DNA from: Symbiodinium natans
Taxonomy: Eukaryota > Sar > Dinophyceae > Suessiales > Symbiodiniaceae
Direction of reading: 5' to 3'
Assembly: GCA_905221605.1 (NCBI GenBank)
Contig: CAJNDS010001347.1
Span: 658,501-722,500 of the forward strand
Length of the DNA stretch: 64,000 bases
The translations under genes were made by a program, and so were the position numbers. Numbering within the stretch: position 1 is the first letter of the stretch; the number at the start of each line of letters is the position of its first letter. The notes beneath the pieces were generated by a model, which did not search any database, was not told the origin of the DNA, and was given only the letters and a program-made list of their open reading frames with translations. Of this stretch, positions 43,669 through 53,283 are shown piece by piece.

Positions 43669-45508
43669 TTAAGGCGCGTAGGCATGGAACCAGCCCCATG
43701 GGTCTTCGTGGGCTCTGCGAAACTCCACGCAGCGGCTGCACAGGTGATCCAAATGCTCACTGTCGGTGTCCGACATAATCTGTGCACACACGAGGCCAAA
43801 GGGGCAGTGTGGGCGTGTTGAGCATGGGCGCATGCATCGTAGGCGGTCTCGATGGTCCACGTAGAAGACCTTGAGAAGGTGGGGCGCCAGATTGAAAGTA
43901 TCTGGTAGGCACACACTGGGCATGATGAGGGTGCCTCGGTAGCGTCTATCGGCGTTGGGCGTAATCAGCAAGTGTGGGCAGGGCATGGACCTGGCACTGG
44001 TTGCCTTGGGCCGGAAGTCCCCTCCTGTGCGCTGTGGGTTCGGGAAGGGGTTGCGGAGGCCTCGATCCGAGGAGTCTTGCCCTAGGCCGAGTAGGTCCGT
44101 GAAGTCATCCTGGGTCTGGGCGTTCTGCGAGTCCGTCTGCTCTTGGGCAGTGGGAGGCGAGGTGTTGGCTTCCTGGGCTGGGGCCGACTGCGGCTGTGTC
44201 GGCGGTGGGCTGATAATGGAGAAAGGCACCACTGGGACCGCGACAAATTGCGGGGCCCAAATGTTGAACCCCAAGGAGCGCACTTCCTGGGCTCGGGGGT
44301 CTTCTGTGATGTGCACCCGACCCCTCTGGTCCTTCCTGAGGATCCAGCCATCCGCTCCGAAGACGGAGCATTTGATCTTTTTGTGGGCTGGTTCTGGCTC
44401 CTGCGGCATAGGCGGCGGCGGGGCCTTGGTTCCCGGCGGCTGATGGGATTCTTGGGCCTGCTGAGGCGGGTGTGCAGGCGGTGGGCAGGAAGGAGGACCT
44501 TTGGGCTGGGCTGCCGTGGGCTCTTCCTCGAGAGTGAACCAGAAGGAGTCCCAGTCCACCGAGATGGCATTGGCTGGCGGGTCCTGCCCTCAAAAGTCGC
44601 CAGGTCCTGCCTTCGTAGACCATGGTCATGCGAGGGTTGGGCTTGGTTGGCGAGGCAGATGGGCGGGCTTCTGGCTCAGGCGCAGCCTTGCTGGTGGGCT
44701 CGGAGGGCAAGCTCTGCCCCGGGCTGGGCGGGGTACTCTTGGCAGGAGGGGCTGGCGGCACCTGTGATTCTGCGGGCGCAGGTGCTTTGGGCTGCTTGGG
44801 TGGCCATGGGCTGACAATCTTGGGCATGGCAATAGGCACGCCCCCGAAACCTATGACCTCCTTGATCACAGGGCTGTCCTCGTCGCTGGAGCTAATGGGC
44901 AAGGGCTTGTTGAGGGCCTCATCCTCTTGGATGTCGGCCCAGGCTGGGCGGGTCTCGGAGACCGAGGGCAGTGGGCCAGGCTGGGCAGATGGGCTTGTCT
45001 CGGCCTCTGTCGAGGGGAGCGTGTTGGCGATGTGCTTCACGAGCGCCTCAGGCACTTTGACTCCATCCTTCTTGAAGACGAGGCTGGGAATGACGCGGCC
45101 ATCCCCATGGGCTCGGCGGATCTGGTCGGGCGACCAGGATAGGCTTTGGGCTGGGTCGATGAAGTCCCAATCTTTGCGTGTGAGGGCTTTCGCCTTTTGC
45201 CCGCGGCGGGTGGAGGCTGACTTCTTCAAATCGGCTAGCTCGTCTGCGAGCAAAGACGAGGCTGAGGCATCCGGGGCTGGATTGGGCGTCGAGTCCGATT
45301 CAGGCGTTTGGGCTTGGGCTTGGCCAGTGACCACCGGTGGCGGGGCCTTGGTGGGCAGTGTCTGTCCCGGCTGGGCATTGCCTGAACCCGAGGCGGGTTG
45401 AGGCTGTGCCTCCTGGGCAGGGGCACTGGCTAGGAGGCGGTCGCGGGCTTCAGCGCTGAGCTGGTTGAAGTAGGCCAGAAACTTTTCCTGAATGTCGGAG
45501 TTGTCCAT
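43669..45508 (-). CDS. unrecognised large ORF of the DIRS element, one frame break
   Basis: Starts MDNSDIQEKFLAYFNQL at the first ATG and runs about 300 codons to 44,612. The protein-like sequence then switches frame and continues about 300 codons to the stop at 43,669. The N-terminus is a short amphipathic helix; the middle is very Pro/Ala/Ser-rich; the C-terminus carries cysteine pairs (CMRPCSTRPHCPFGLVC and HLCSRCVEF), probably zinc-binding. Removing 22 bp at about 44,590-44,611 joins the two frames into YEGQDPPANAISVDWDS. No family is recognised. Its place upstream of the recombinase is unusual for a DIRS element. Confidence 0.6.
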
Positions 45509-46045
45509 TCTGGGCACGAGAATGGGCAAGCACGGAGATCTGGGGAGGCTTGAAGCTGAGAAAGCGGCGCTGGAAACAAGAAGGTATCGCTGCAGTGACC
45601 GTGTATGCGAGGCATATCAGTGTGCAGAGATAAGGGGCATGTGCGGCAAGAAAGATCACGAACGACCGCAAGAGCACAGCCGGCCTTGAAGTCGTGCGAG
45701 AGGGGCAGGCAGAGATTTGTGCGCTGACCTGACAGTCAAGAAGCGAGAGAGTGAACTGTCCCGTGGCTAACATGGCAGTAGGCAATTGTGCAGAAAGAGA
45801 AGGTGGCAGTCCGGTAACCTTGATGTGCGGGAGGTCGATGCCGAGCTCGAAGGAGAAAGTACCTGCAGGCCAGGATCAGGAAGGTTGGGCCTAGAGACCA
45901 AAGGCAACCGGGGGGGGGCACTAGGCAGGGCTGCGTGAGGCTCACCAAGCGTTGGTGCTTGTCGCATGCGACAGTGCGGCCAGTGTTCAGGCAGGCATGT
46001 GCGAATGAAGGCCGAGAGAGGGCTCGCGCAAAGCGCTGGCCTGGG

Positions 46046-46509
46046 CTAGGCACCCACTGAGGCAGCGGTGCTCATGCCCGATGAGGACTCCAGGTCGGAG
46101 TACTCATCCGAGTCGGGCATTGGCAGGCCTGCCAAAAACCAACGGGCGTCGGAGGCAGACCACCAGTCAATGACATGGAAGGAACAGCGGTCCTGCGGGT
46201 TGATGTGGGCCCAGATGCGAGCCAATATGTTGCTGAGGCCAAAGAGGTGTCTGACCTGGGCAACCTGAGGCATAAGCGCCTGTGCTGGTAGGCCGTGTAG
46301 CGCGAACACGTGTGCATGGGCTCGTTGCAGTGCCGACATATGTAGAGCACACTGTCGGCGGCATGCGCGATTTTGGTAACGGGAGCAGAAACTTTGCATG
46401 GGCACGGCGAAGACCTGATGCTGCGCCAGTCTGGGGCCAGCAGGCAGCGGGGGCAGGATAGAGCCCGCATTGGACAGCAGGTGCTGTGGTGGTGGAGGCT
46501 TCTACGCAA
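46046..46509 (-). CDS. unrecognised Cys/His ORF of the DIRS element, frames unresolved
   Basis: Two overlapping minus frames each hold part of a plausible protein. One has cysteine pairs (LSCPRCLL, then YICRHCNEPMHTCSR). The other ends with an acidic tail (DSDEYSDLESSSGMSTAASV) before a stop at 46,046. A frame change or small intron between about 46,250 and 46,330 would join them into a zinc-binding protein with an acidic tail. Function unknown. Confidence 0.4.
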
Positions 46510-47422
46510 CAGGGCATGGGGATTTGCCTCTTCCCACCTGTTTGCCGGGACCTGAAAGGTACGCAGGGCCTGAAGATGTGCATTGTAAGGCAGGATTGCA
46601 GGATTGCAATACGCTTGAGGGTATTGATTTGTGAGGGCATGGGCCCCAAGGCTTCCCTAAGGCTTGCCATCTCCGCTTCTGTGCGAATGCGATAGGCCGA
46701 AAGTCGGCTGCGATGCTGTCGAGCTCGTGCCTGACGTCGGCGTAGGCCTGCTGGGCGAAGGCTAGGCTGGTGCGTATTTCCTGCAGTTGGGCAGAGACTG
46801 CGAGCAGCTCCAGGCGTCTGGATTCCTCTGCCTGCATCAGAGTGCGGCCCATTGCGTCTTGGCAGGCCAGGTGATTGTGCATATATACGAGCAGGGACCT
46901 TATGTGCACCAGGTCGTGAGGCTCGTCGGGCTTTGAAGGCATGAAGTCATTGGCTGTAGAAGGCATGTCGGAGGCTCCAAGAGGAGTGTCACGCTTAGCT
47001 TCAAAAGGGGGCCCAGCGGGACCCATAGGTGCGTCCAATGTAGAAGTTGGTCTGAAGGCTCCAAGAGGAGTAGATCTCGTAGCTCCAGGGCGGGGCTCGG
47101 CCGGGCCCACATGCGCGTCCATTGTAGTAGGCAAATCAGAGGCTCCAAGGGGAGTGTGCATCGCTGGTCCAGGCGTGCTGATCTGTGCGGTAGTGGGCGC
47201 TGTGCGAGTCCTGAAACGGACCGGCGGGGTGGTATCCTCTGGGCCTGGTTCGTAGCCAGGGCAAGGCGTGGCGTAGTCATCTTGGGCAGGTTGTGCAAAC
47301 AGGGCCAGTCTGTTCGAGTGCAAGTAGACCAGATCATCCCACGTGAGGACGTAGTCGTAGCGTCCGCCATCTGAAGAGCTGCGAACTTCTGTGCGGATGG
47401 GCATGCTTGCACGGTAGGCCAT
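46502..47422 (-). CDS. unrecognised first ORF of the DIRS element (306 codons)
   Basis: Begins MAYRASMPIRTEVRSSSD 83 bp inside the A1 repeat, so it is the first ORF after the 5' end. The middle contains three copies of a ~30-residue unit starting with TPLGA(S/F). This is followed by a helical region (LQEIRTSLAFAQQAYADVR) of likely coiled-coil type, then a Pro/Cys-rich tail that may be past the true end. No family is recognised; a structural, gag-like role is possible from its position. Confidence 0.5.
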   Translation of the reverse strand: MAYRASMPIRTEVRSSSDGGRYDYVLTWDDLVYLHSNRLALFAQPAQDDYATPCPGYEPGPEDTTPPVRFRTRTAPTTAQISTPGPAMHTPLGASDLPTTMDAHVGPAEPRPGATRSTPLGAFRPTSTLDAPMGPAGPPFEAKRDTPLGASDMPSTANDFMPSKPDEPHDLVHIRSLLVYMHNHLACQDAMGRTLMQAEESRRLELLAVSAQLQEIRTSLAFAQQAYADVRHELDSIAADFRPIAFAQKRRWQALGKPWGPCPHKSIPSSVLQSCNPALQCTSSGPAYLSGPGKQVGRGKSPCPVA

Positions 47423-47505
47423 GGCTGGGCGTGCAAGCTACAAAAACACCAGGGTTACGAGGCCTGGAGGCTCTAGAAAGAACTAAGAGCGTAGAAGGCC
47501 TTGAC

Positions 47506-47654
47506 CGAAAAGCAGAAGGCCCCACCTAGGGGTTAGGTCAAGGCCAGCTGAGAGCCGGAGATGCTCCAGCTGTGCAAGGCTTGTTTAGGCGTATGGCAAA
47601 TTACGGTGCATGATTCACTCGTGGGAAAACACACGGGAACCAAAAACCCGAAGC
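47506..47654 (-). repeat. split direct repeat A1 (5' end of DIRS element)
   Basis: 149 bp, identical to A2. Its outer edge, CCCGAAGC, is followed by host sequence that pairs with the left flank when compared with the uninterrupted copy near 49,300. Confidence 0.92.
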
Positions 47655-47850
47655 TTCCCAAGTCGCTTATCTTCTAAACTGAACATTGTTACAAGTGTTC
47701 AAAGACGACCTATGCACTGTTCAAAACGCGGCGCCGAAGAAAAGTTGGCAGACATAGAAATCACGTGGGGCCCCATGGTTTCACCACTCCTCCGCTGCCC
47801 GTCACTGCATCACTTTCTCTCACTCCGTCGTCCTCGCTTCCTCACTCTTT

Positions 47851-47936
<86 letters not shown>

Positions 47937-48187
47937 CTCACTCTCACTCTCGCTCTCGCACTCGCTCTCGCTCTCGCTCTCACTCTCATCCTCACACACT
48001 CACAGACACTCTGTCACTCTCTCACACGCAAGCACTTGCTACTCCAAAACATACGTCTGTTTGGCTCTGGCAAAGACAGGGTCGATGGTGCTAAATTCAA
48101 AATGCTGTATAGACAGACAGGTCTGACCCATCAACGGCGCGTTAACTGCGCAAAAACTGAGATTGGAGACAGCGCCAAAACATGTCC
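47655..48187 (+). repeat. duplicated host sequence R1, right part
   Basis: Matches 49,305-49,792 from TCTAAACTGAACATTGTTAC to GACAGCGCCAAAA, including a (TCTCAC)n tract at about 47,845-47,995. Confidence 0.82.
47845..47995. repeat. (CTCACT)n / (CTCGCT)n microsatellite
   Basis: Over 20 hexamers CTCACT/TTCACT/CTCGCT. Overlapping Ser/His or Arg/Val open frames are artefacts. Confidence 0.93.
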
Positions 48188-48375
48188 AAGCATGCGCGAA
48201 TGCACTTGTGGCATCCGTTCACCAGCCCCACAACCTGACCATTGTTAGAACCCCAATGAGGGTGCTCGGCAACAGCTGATTCGCGGACCACAAGCCGTTC
48301 CTGTACAGTAGGTATCCTCGCTGTTCAAAGCCCAAGCCTGCCAAAAGCTTTTATTCTGCAATGTCCAGCAGACGA

Positions 48376-48565
48376 CTCTGCGCAACAGCAGAAAACGTTG
48401 AGCCCGTTGGTCAACTTCCCGAGCTTGAAGGGCGCCTTCTATCCACAGAGCGGACCAGCAGAATTGCCAGGACAAAGCCCAAGTTCCGGGGAAGTCGGAC
48501 CTTTTAGGGCTGCAAAACACAAGGAATTCTGGCTTCGCAAGAATGGACCTCCACAGTTGCAGTTC
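48376..48565 (-). repeat. inverted repeat, right copy
   Basis: Reverse-complement partner of 34,135-34,343. Together the pair encloses R1 and the DIRS element. Confidence 0.75.
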
Positions 48566-48816
48566 TGCCTTACTGCAGCATTACAAAGACGAGTGCTGCT
48601 TCGAACAAGCTCAGCGCGACGCTGCCCAACGTAAAACGGCAACTCCAAAATTGGAGCCGTTTGGCAACTCCAGTTTTGGCTATTTTTGGGCTTAATTCCG
48701 CGCTTTTCAGACTGCTACATCAGGCGACTCTGGCCCACAACAAGACGTTGGAATCAATGACTACAACCTCCAAGGGCAGCTTTCTTGTGGAAGCAATCAA
48801 CATAAAAGAAACATGC

Positions 48817-49489
48817 ACAGGGGAGGCCCACACACGCGAAGCCAGAATTGCCTACATTTTTCAACCCCAGATTTGGATTTGCGTAAACTAACAAACATGT
48901 GTACAGCACAGAAACAACTTGGTCTTCTAGGATTGCTGAAAATCAAGCTCCAAAAAACAATCTTGAAACCAAACAAGTTGGCCCAATGTGGCCTTAAACC
49001 CACACGGTCTTGCTTTGTTGCAACACGTTTGTGGCCTGTTGTGACCTGACGTGGCCTGTTTGTAATCTGTTGTGGCCTGACGTGGCCTCAAAAAACACGT
49101 TTTTGGCCTGTTGTGGCCTTAAAAACACACGTTTGTGCCTGTTGTGGCCTTGTTGTGGCCTTACGGTGTATTTTTCCCCAAAATGCATTTTGTGGCCATG
49201 GGGACTTAAAACCCTATAATGCTATTGAAAGGGTCCCCACGCACAGCAGACGTAGGGCAATAAGGATTTGAAGCCGACCAGAATTTCATTTAGGTTTTTT
49301 TTCCATGTCGTCTAAACTGAACATTGTTACAAGTGTTCAAAGACAACCTGTGCACTGTTCAAAACGCGGCGCCAAAGAAAATTTGGCAGACATAGAAAAT
49401 CACGTGGGGCCCCATGGCTTCACTTCTCCGCTGCCCAACACTGCATCACTTTCTCACTCCGTCGTCCTCGCTTTCTCACTCTTTCTCTT

Positions 49490-49523
<34 letters not shown>

Positions 49524-49540
49524 CACTTTCACTCTTACTT

Positions 49541-49571
<31 letters not shown>

Positions 49572-49792
49572 TACTCTTGCTCTTGCACTTGCTCTCGCTC
49601 TCACTCTCATCCTCACACACTCACAGACACTCTGTTACTCTCACACGCAAGCACTGCTCCAAAACAACGTCTGTTTGGCTCTGGCAAAGACAGAGTCGAT
49701 GGTCTAAATTGAAAATGCTGTATAGACAGGTCTGACCCATTAACGGCGCATTAACTGCCGCAAAACTGGAGATTGACAGCGCCAAAATATGT
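48817..49792 (+). repeat. duplicated host sequence R2 (uninterrupted copy)
   Basis: A second copy of R1 without the DIRS element. The GTGGCCT minisatellite (about 49,020-49,160), the CCGACCAGAATTT block and TCTAAACTGAACATTG are joined through a short T-rich stretch at 49,290-49,311. Contains a (CTCACT)n tract at 49,465-49,612. Confidence 0.82.
49465..49612. repeat. (CTCACT)n microsatellite in R2
   Basis: Hexamer tract orthologous to that at 47,845-47,995, with different repeat count and variants. Confidence 0.9.
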
Positions 49793-50690
49793 CTGGAAGA
49801 AGGGAAGAGGGGGGAAGGGTGATGGGCTTGGCGTTGTGTTCCAGCACTCATCGTGGGAGGCTGGATGATGACACCACTGCGGGGAACGTTCTGGAGAAAG
49901 CGCAGCAAGCGTTGCGTGTGCTCAAAAATTGACATTGATTACCAGAACATGTTCGTTCCAGGGGTCTGGAGAGGCTTTGGGCTATTTCTCTTGCCACTAA
50001 CTGGAGCACTGGTATAATTTACTGGCGGACCGCCTCAGACCAGCGGACAAGTTAGAAACATCAACAACCACGGCAACGTAAAATGGACTCCAAAAGGGTG
50101 GTTTTGGAAGCCATGGCCCCAAACACGCCAAGGCCCACCACCAGGATGTGCTGCTCTGGCGAGCTGCAAACAATCCAGAGACTTATGACCCTAGATACTG
50201 TTTTCGAGGCCACACTAGACTGTAGTCAACCTAAATGAGCAGCCAGGAAGATCAACTAGGCCATGGCAACATGGTACCAGACTGAAGCTATGGGCCCAAA
50301 ACATGTCACTGTGCACATAAGGGACTCCACGAAGGTGGTTGCGGAAGGCCCCATGAACCTAAACATGTCACTCCCCATTCCCATTCAATCACATTATATC
50401 CTGATTGTTCAGAAACCTTTATCTTAAAACCAGATGTCTCAGGAAAGAACTGTGGGCTTCAAAGCAAATTCTAAAAAATTATCATTATAAATATTTATTG
50501 CTATATGTATTCTTCTTCAGTACTTTCAACCATTCCTCTAGTTAAGGGAATCAGGGAATCGATCGAAATCTCTTGAGTGTTGCAGAAGGACATGATTTGA
50601 GGATTTGCCACAAACTCTTTCAGGACCATTTCAGGGGCCTTGAGCCTTGAACGCTGTAGTATTGTGTTCTGGCGCACTTGACGTCATGAT
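49793..50690. other. no gene recognised
   Basis: Stops in all frames and no domain. Includes an AT-rich patch at about 50,470-50,520. Confidence 0.45.
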
Positions 50691-50697
50691 GCGTGGT

Positions 50698-51306
50698 CCG
50701 GCCCGGCCCGGCCCAGAACGGCTTAAGTTTTTGATTTTCTTGGTTGCTTCGCAGCTTAACTCAGCTGAGGCGGGCAGCAGGGCTTGGGTGGCCAGGTTTG
50801 CTGTCGTGAGCCTTCGTGAACCTTCACGGTGACCGAACACTTTCGTGAGCTTTCGTGAGCTTTCGTGAGCTTTCGTGCGGGGGGCAAACACTTTCGTGAA
50901 GGGCCACTGTGCTTTCGTGAAGCCAAAAAAACTTTCGTGAGCTTTCGTGAACTTTCGTGGGGGTACTTTCGTGCACTTTCGTGAACGGGACAAAACACTT
51001 TCGTGAAGGGCCCCCCGTGCTTTCGTGAGGACAAAAACTTTTGTGAGCTTTCGTGCAGGGGCCAACCACTTTCGTGAGGGAGCCAAACACTTTCGTGAGC
51101 CAACCGGGCACTTTCGTGAGGCAGCCGGGCGCTTTCGCGAGGCAGCCGGGCACTTTCGTGAGAGCCAAAACCACTTTCGTGAAGCAATCCTGAGCCTAAA
51201 AAGGCCATCGGGGAAGAAATTTTGGAAGAGTCGAAAACCAATTCAACCAATCCAACGAAAAAAAAATAAATCATGATTTCTGGGCCGGGCCGGGCCGGGC
51301 CGGGCC
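50698..51306. mobile_element. short element with inverted GGCCC-type ends and an internal CTTTCGTGAG minisatellite
   Basis: The left end has CCGGCCCGGCCCGGCCCAGAA; the right end has TTCTGGGCCGGGCCGGGCC in inverted orientation. Between them about 30 units of the decamer CTTTCGTGAG and variants fill 50,810-51,185. Minus-strand frames such as HESARLPHES simply translate the decamer. The layout resembles a MITE-like non-autonomous element, but no target duplication was confirmed. Confidence 0.45.
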
Positions 51307-51318
51307 GGTGGGGCGGAT

Positions 51319-51385
51319 TCAGCGTTTCAGCGTTTCAGCGTTTCAGCGTTTCAGCGTTTCAGCGTTTCAGCGTTTCAGTGTTTCA
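51319..51385. repeat. (CAGCGTTT)n minisatellite
   Basis: Eight or nine copies of an 8-mer directly after the GGGCC-rich end. Confidence 0.93.
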
Positions 51386-51464
51386 GTGTGCACAGCTAAA
51401 GGCAACAGGTTGCGATCAAAGACAGCTATCCACGCAAGCTGTTTTTTTTTACGAACACGCAAAT

Positions 51465-51870
51465 CACATCACATCACATCACATCACATCACATCACATC
51501 ACATCACATCACATCACATCACATCACATCACATCACCATCACATAACCATCACATAACCATCACATCTCATCACCATCACATCTCATCATATCACATCA
51601 CAGCACAGCACATCACATCACATCACCTCACCATCACATCACCATCACATCACATCACATCACATCACATCACATCACATCACTTCACTTCCACATTCAC
51701 TTTCACATTCACATTCACATTCACATTCACATTCACATTCACATTCACATTCACTTTCACATTCACATTCACATTCACGTCACATCACATCACATCACAT
51801 CACATCACATCACCACAGTCATCACATCAATCATCAATCATGATACATCACATCACATCATCACATCACC
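51465..51870. repeat. (ACATC)n pentamer and (ACATTC)n hexamer satellite
   Basis: TCACA pentamers at 51,465-51,535 and 51,600-51,685, ACATTC hexamers at 51,690-51,778, then pentamers again. The Thr/Ser/His open frame across it is an artefact. Confidence 0.95.
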
Positions 51871-52152
51871 AAATCAAAAAATCAGTCATCAGTCGCCAGT
51901 TTGAGTCTTAGTCTTCGTATGAGTTCTGCCGCACGGGCTCCAATCTCTCCGGACCTCCCACTTGGACTTCCGACTTCGGACTTTGAAGCAACTCCAAACT
52001 TATTTCTAACTTGAAAATTTCAAGTTTAGACTTTCGAATTGTGGTTTCTTCCAGCTGCATTCTGTTTTGCCAAATTAAGAAACCCACCACTGAATTTTTG
52101 CTATGGAGAGTACGCGCGTGCGCTTTGCTGTTTGGGCGACTAGTGGCTGCAT

Positions 52153-52962
52153 TTACACTTTGAGGTGCCAAACAAGTTGAGCAAGGCGTGGAAAGTCTGC
52201 GCTGCAGTTGGCGCCGAAAGTTCGCTGGAACCAGTTCTTTTGAAGGTTGGGCTTTTCTAACATGGAGAAAGCAATGAGGGGCACCGACAACGCATTTAAG
52301 AAGCCATCTTTAAAGTCCGTAACGCCAAGATGCACACGGAGCACTGAGTGGGGCAAGAGCACCCCATCTGCATCGAAAGGTGCCCAGCGGGACCAGCATT
52401 GGAGGATTGCGTGCTGAAGGCCGTTGGACAGCTTGTGTTTGGAAGCTGTGTTGCAAGTTTGGAGGCAGAGAAGGGAAGGGCTTGTCGTGGCCAGTGACAT
52501 GCTTGAAGCTTTCTGAGCATAAGTCTTACGAGGAGGCTTTCCATAAACTGCACAGAGAAGAATTGCGTCTGATTGCATCATTCCGCGGACGACGAATGTT
52601 GTTTCCCCTCCAGAAACACAGATGATAAAGCCAAGAGTGCTTCTTCCAAGTTGACTCGCAGCTTCAATGGCAAAATAGCTTAGGCAAAGGCAGAATTTTG
52701 CTTTTGCAAAGGCAAGGCTGTTGCTGAGCTCTAGCGCGTTCGGCCTGGAGGCTGGTTGACGTCTTTCGATGCACATGAAGTGCCCTTGTGGCTCCAGACA
52801 GTGAAGAAAGCAGGCCTCATTTTGAACTCTATTTCTTGCAGGCATTTCCTTTCTCTTCTCTGTGAGGCATCGGCATTTTATCACTACCAGTTTTGAACCG
52901 TGCTCCGGGGTGAGCGGGAACACTCCACAAGTCGTGTGTCCGACTTGACAGTTCGCCGGCAC
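52153..52962 (-). CDS. hypothetical 269-codon ORF
   Basis: An intact minus-strand frame of mixed, protein-like composition, not low complexity, with a hydrophobic cysteine-containing stretch (AKFCLCLSYFAIEAASQL) and a C-terminal LIAFSMLEKPNLQKNW region. No family is recognised. It lies head-to-head with the recombinase frame that starts at 53,284. It may be a gene of the same element, an unrelated exon, or chance; I have no means to decide. Confidence 0.3.
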   Translation of the reverse strand: MPANCQVGHTTCGVFPLTPEHGSKLVVIKCRCLTEKRKEMPARNRVQNEACFLHCLEPQGHFMCIERRQPASRPNALELSNSLAFAKAKFCLCLSYFAIEAASQLGRSTLGFIICVSGGETTFVVRGMMQSDAILLCAVYGKPPRKTYAQKASSMSLATTSPSLLCLQTCNTASKHKLSNGLQHAILQCWSRWAPFDADGVLLPHSVLRVHLGVTDFKDGFLNALSVPLIAFSMLEKPNLQKNWFQRTFGANCSADFPRLAQLVWHLKV

Positions 52963-52970
52963 AGCTGCAG

Positions 52971-53219
52971 TTGCAAATCCACGAGTTGCAAAGCCAGATT
53001 GAGCATCTTAGATCTTATACGGCGTTTTTGGAGCAGCGCTTGCATCGTGTTGAGCAGGAAGATCAGAGGGTTCGCCGGGATCTGCGTGGCCAGAGGAGCA
53101 CCTCTAGCATCGGGTGCTTGTCTGTGCGGCTTTTGCACCTGGAGAGTTGCTTCAGCTTTCTTGTGCGTGCAGTTCAGACCAGTTTCCCAAGGCCCCGGCA
53201 AAGCTTGATCGAAGACTAA
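52971..53219 (+). CDS. hypothetical short coiled-coil ORF upstream of the recombinase
   Basis: The frame contains LQSQIEHLRSYTAFLEQRLH with clear heptad spacing, then RVRRDLRGQRS, and ends at 53,219. It lacks an ATG at its beginning. A second frame from an ATG at 53,231 (MKRPTDPDDKHFSKAESK) leads toward the recombinase but is out of frame with it by about 53,400. Both could be N-terminal exons of the recombinase gene. Confidence 0.3.
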   Translation: MQIHELQSQIEHLRSYTAFLEQRLHRVEQEDQRVRRDLRGQRSTSSIGCLSVRLLHLESCFSFLVRAVQTSFPRPRQSLIED

Positions 53220-53283
53220 AAGGTTGCAGTATGAAACGCCCGACGGATCCTGATGATAAGCATTTCAGCAAAGCAGAGAGTAA

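Larger units (their letters stand above)
35726..47654 (-). mobile_element. DIRS-type tyrosine-recombinase retroelement with split direct repeats
   Basis: Read on the minus strand the order is A1 (47,654-47,506), ORFs, B1 (36,438-36,237), A2 (36,236-36,088), a 160 bp spacer, then B2 (35,927-35,726). A1 and A2 are identical over 149 bp; B1 and B2 differ at one visible base over 202 bp. B1 abuts A2 with no gap, so that junction reproduces the one formed if element ends B2 and A1 were joined in a circle. This is the split-direct-repeat plan of PAT-like members of the DIRS order, which integrate by a tyrosine recombinase from a circular intermediate. Coding modules in transcription order: four unknown ORFs, tyrosine recombinase, CCCH gag-like protein, methyltransferase, reverse transcriptase, RNase H. 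At 11,929 bp it is roughly twice the size I expect for this order. Several frame breaks suggest this copy is inactive. Confidence 0.87.

Noticed and set aside
44143-45401. Long plus-strand Gly/Ala-rich open frames (223 and 259 codons)
   Set aside because: Antisense shadows of the proline-rich ORF of the DIRS element.
50756-51276. Minus-strand HES..RLP repeat protein
   Set aside because: Translation of the CTTTCGTGAG decamer in several frames. It has no non-repeat domain.
51273-51911. 212-codon Thr/Ser/His-rich open frame
   Set aside because: Translation of the ACATC and ACATTC satellites.
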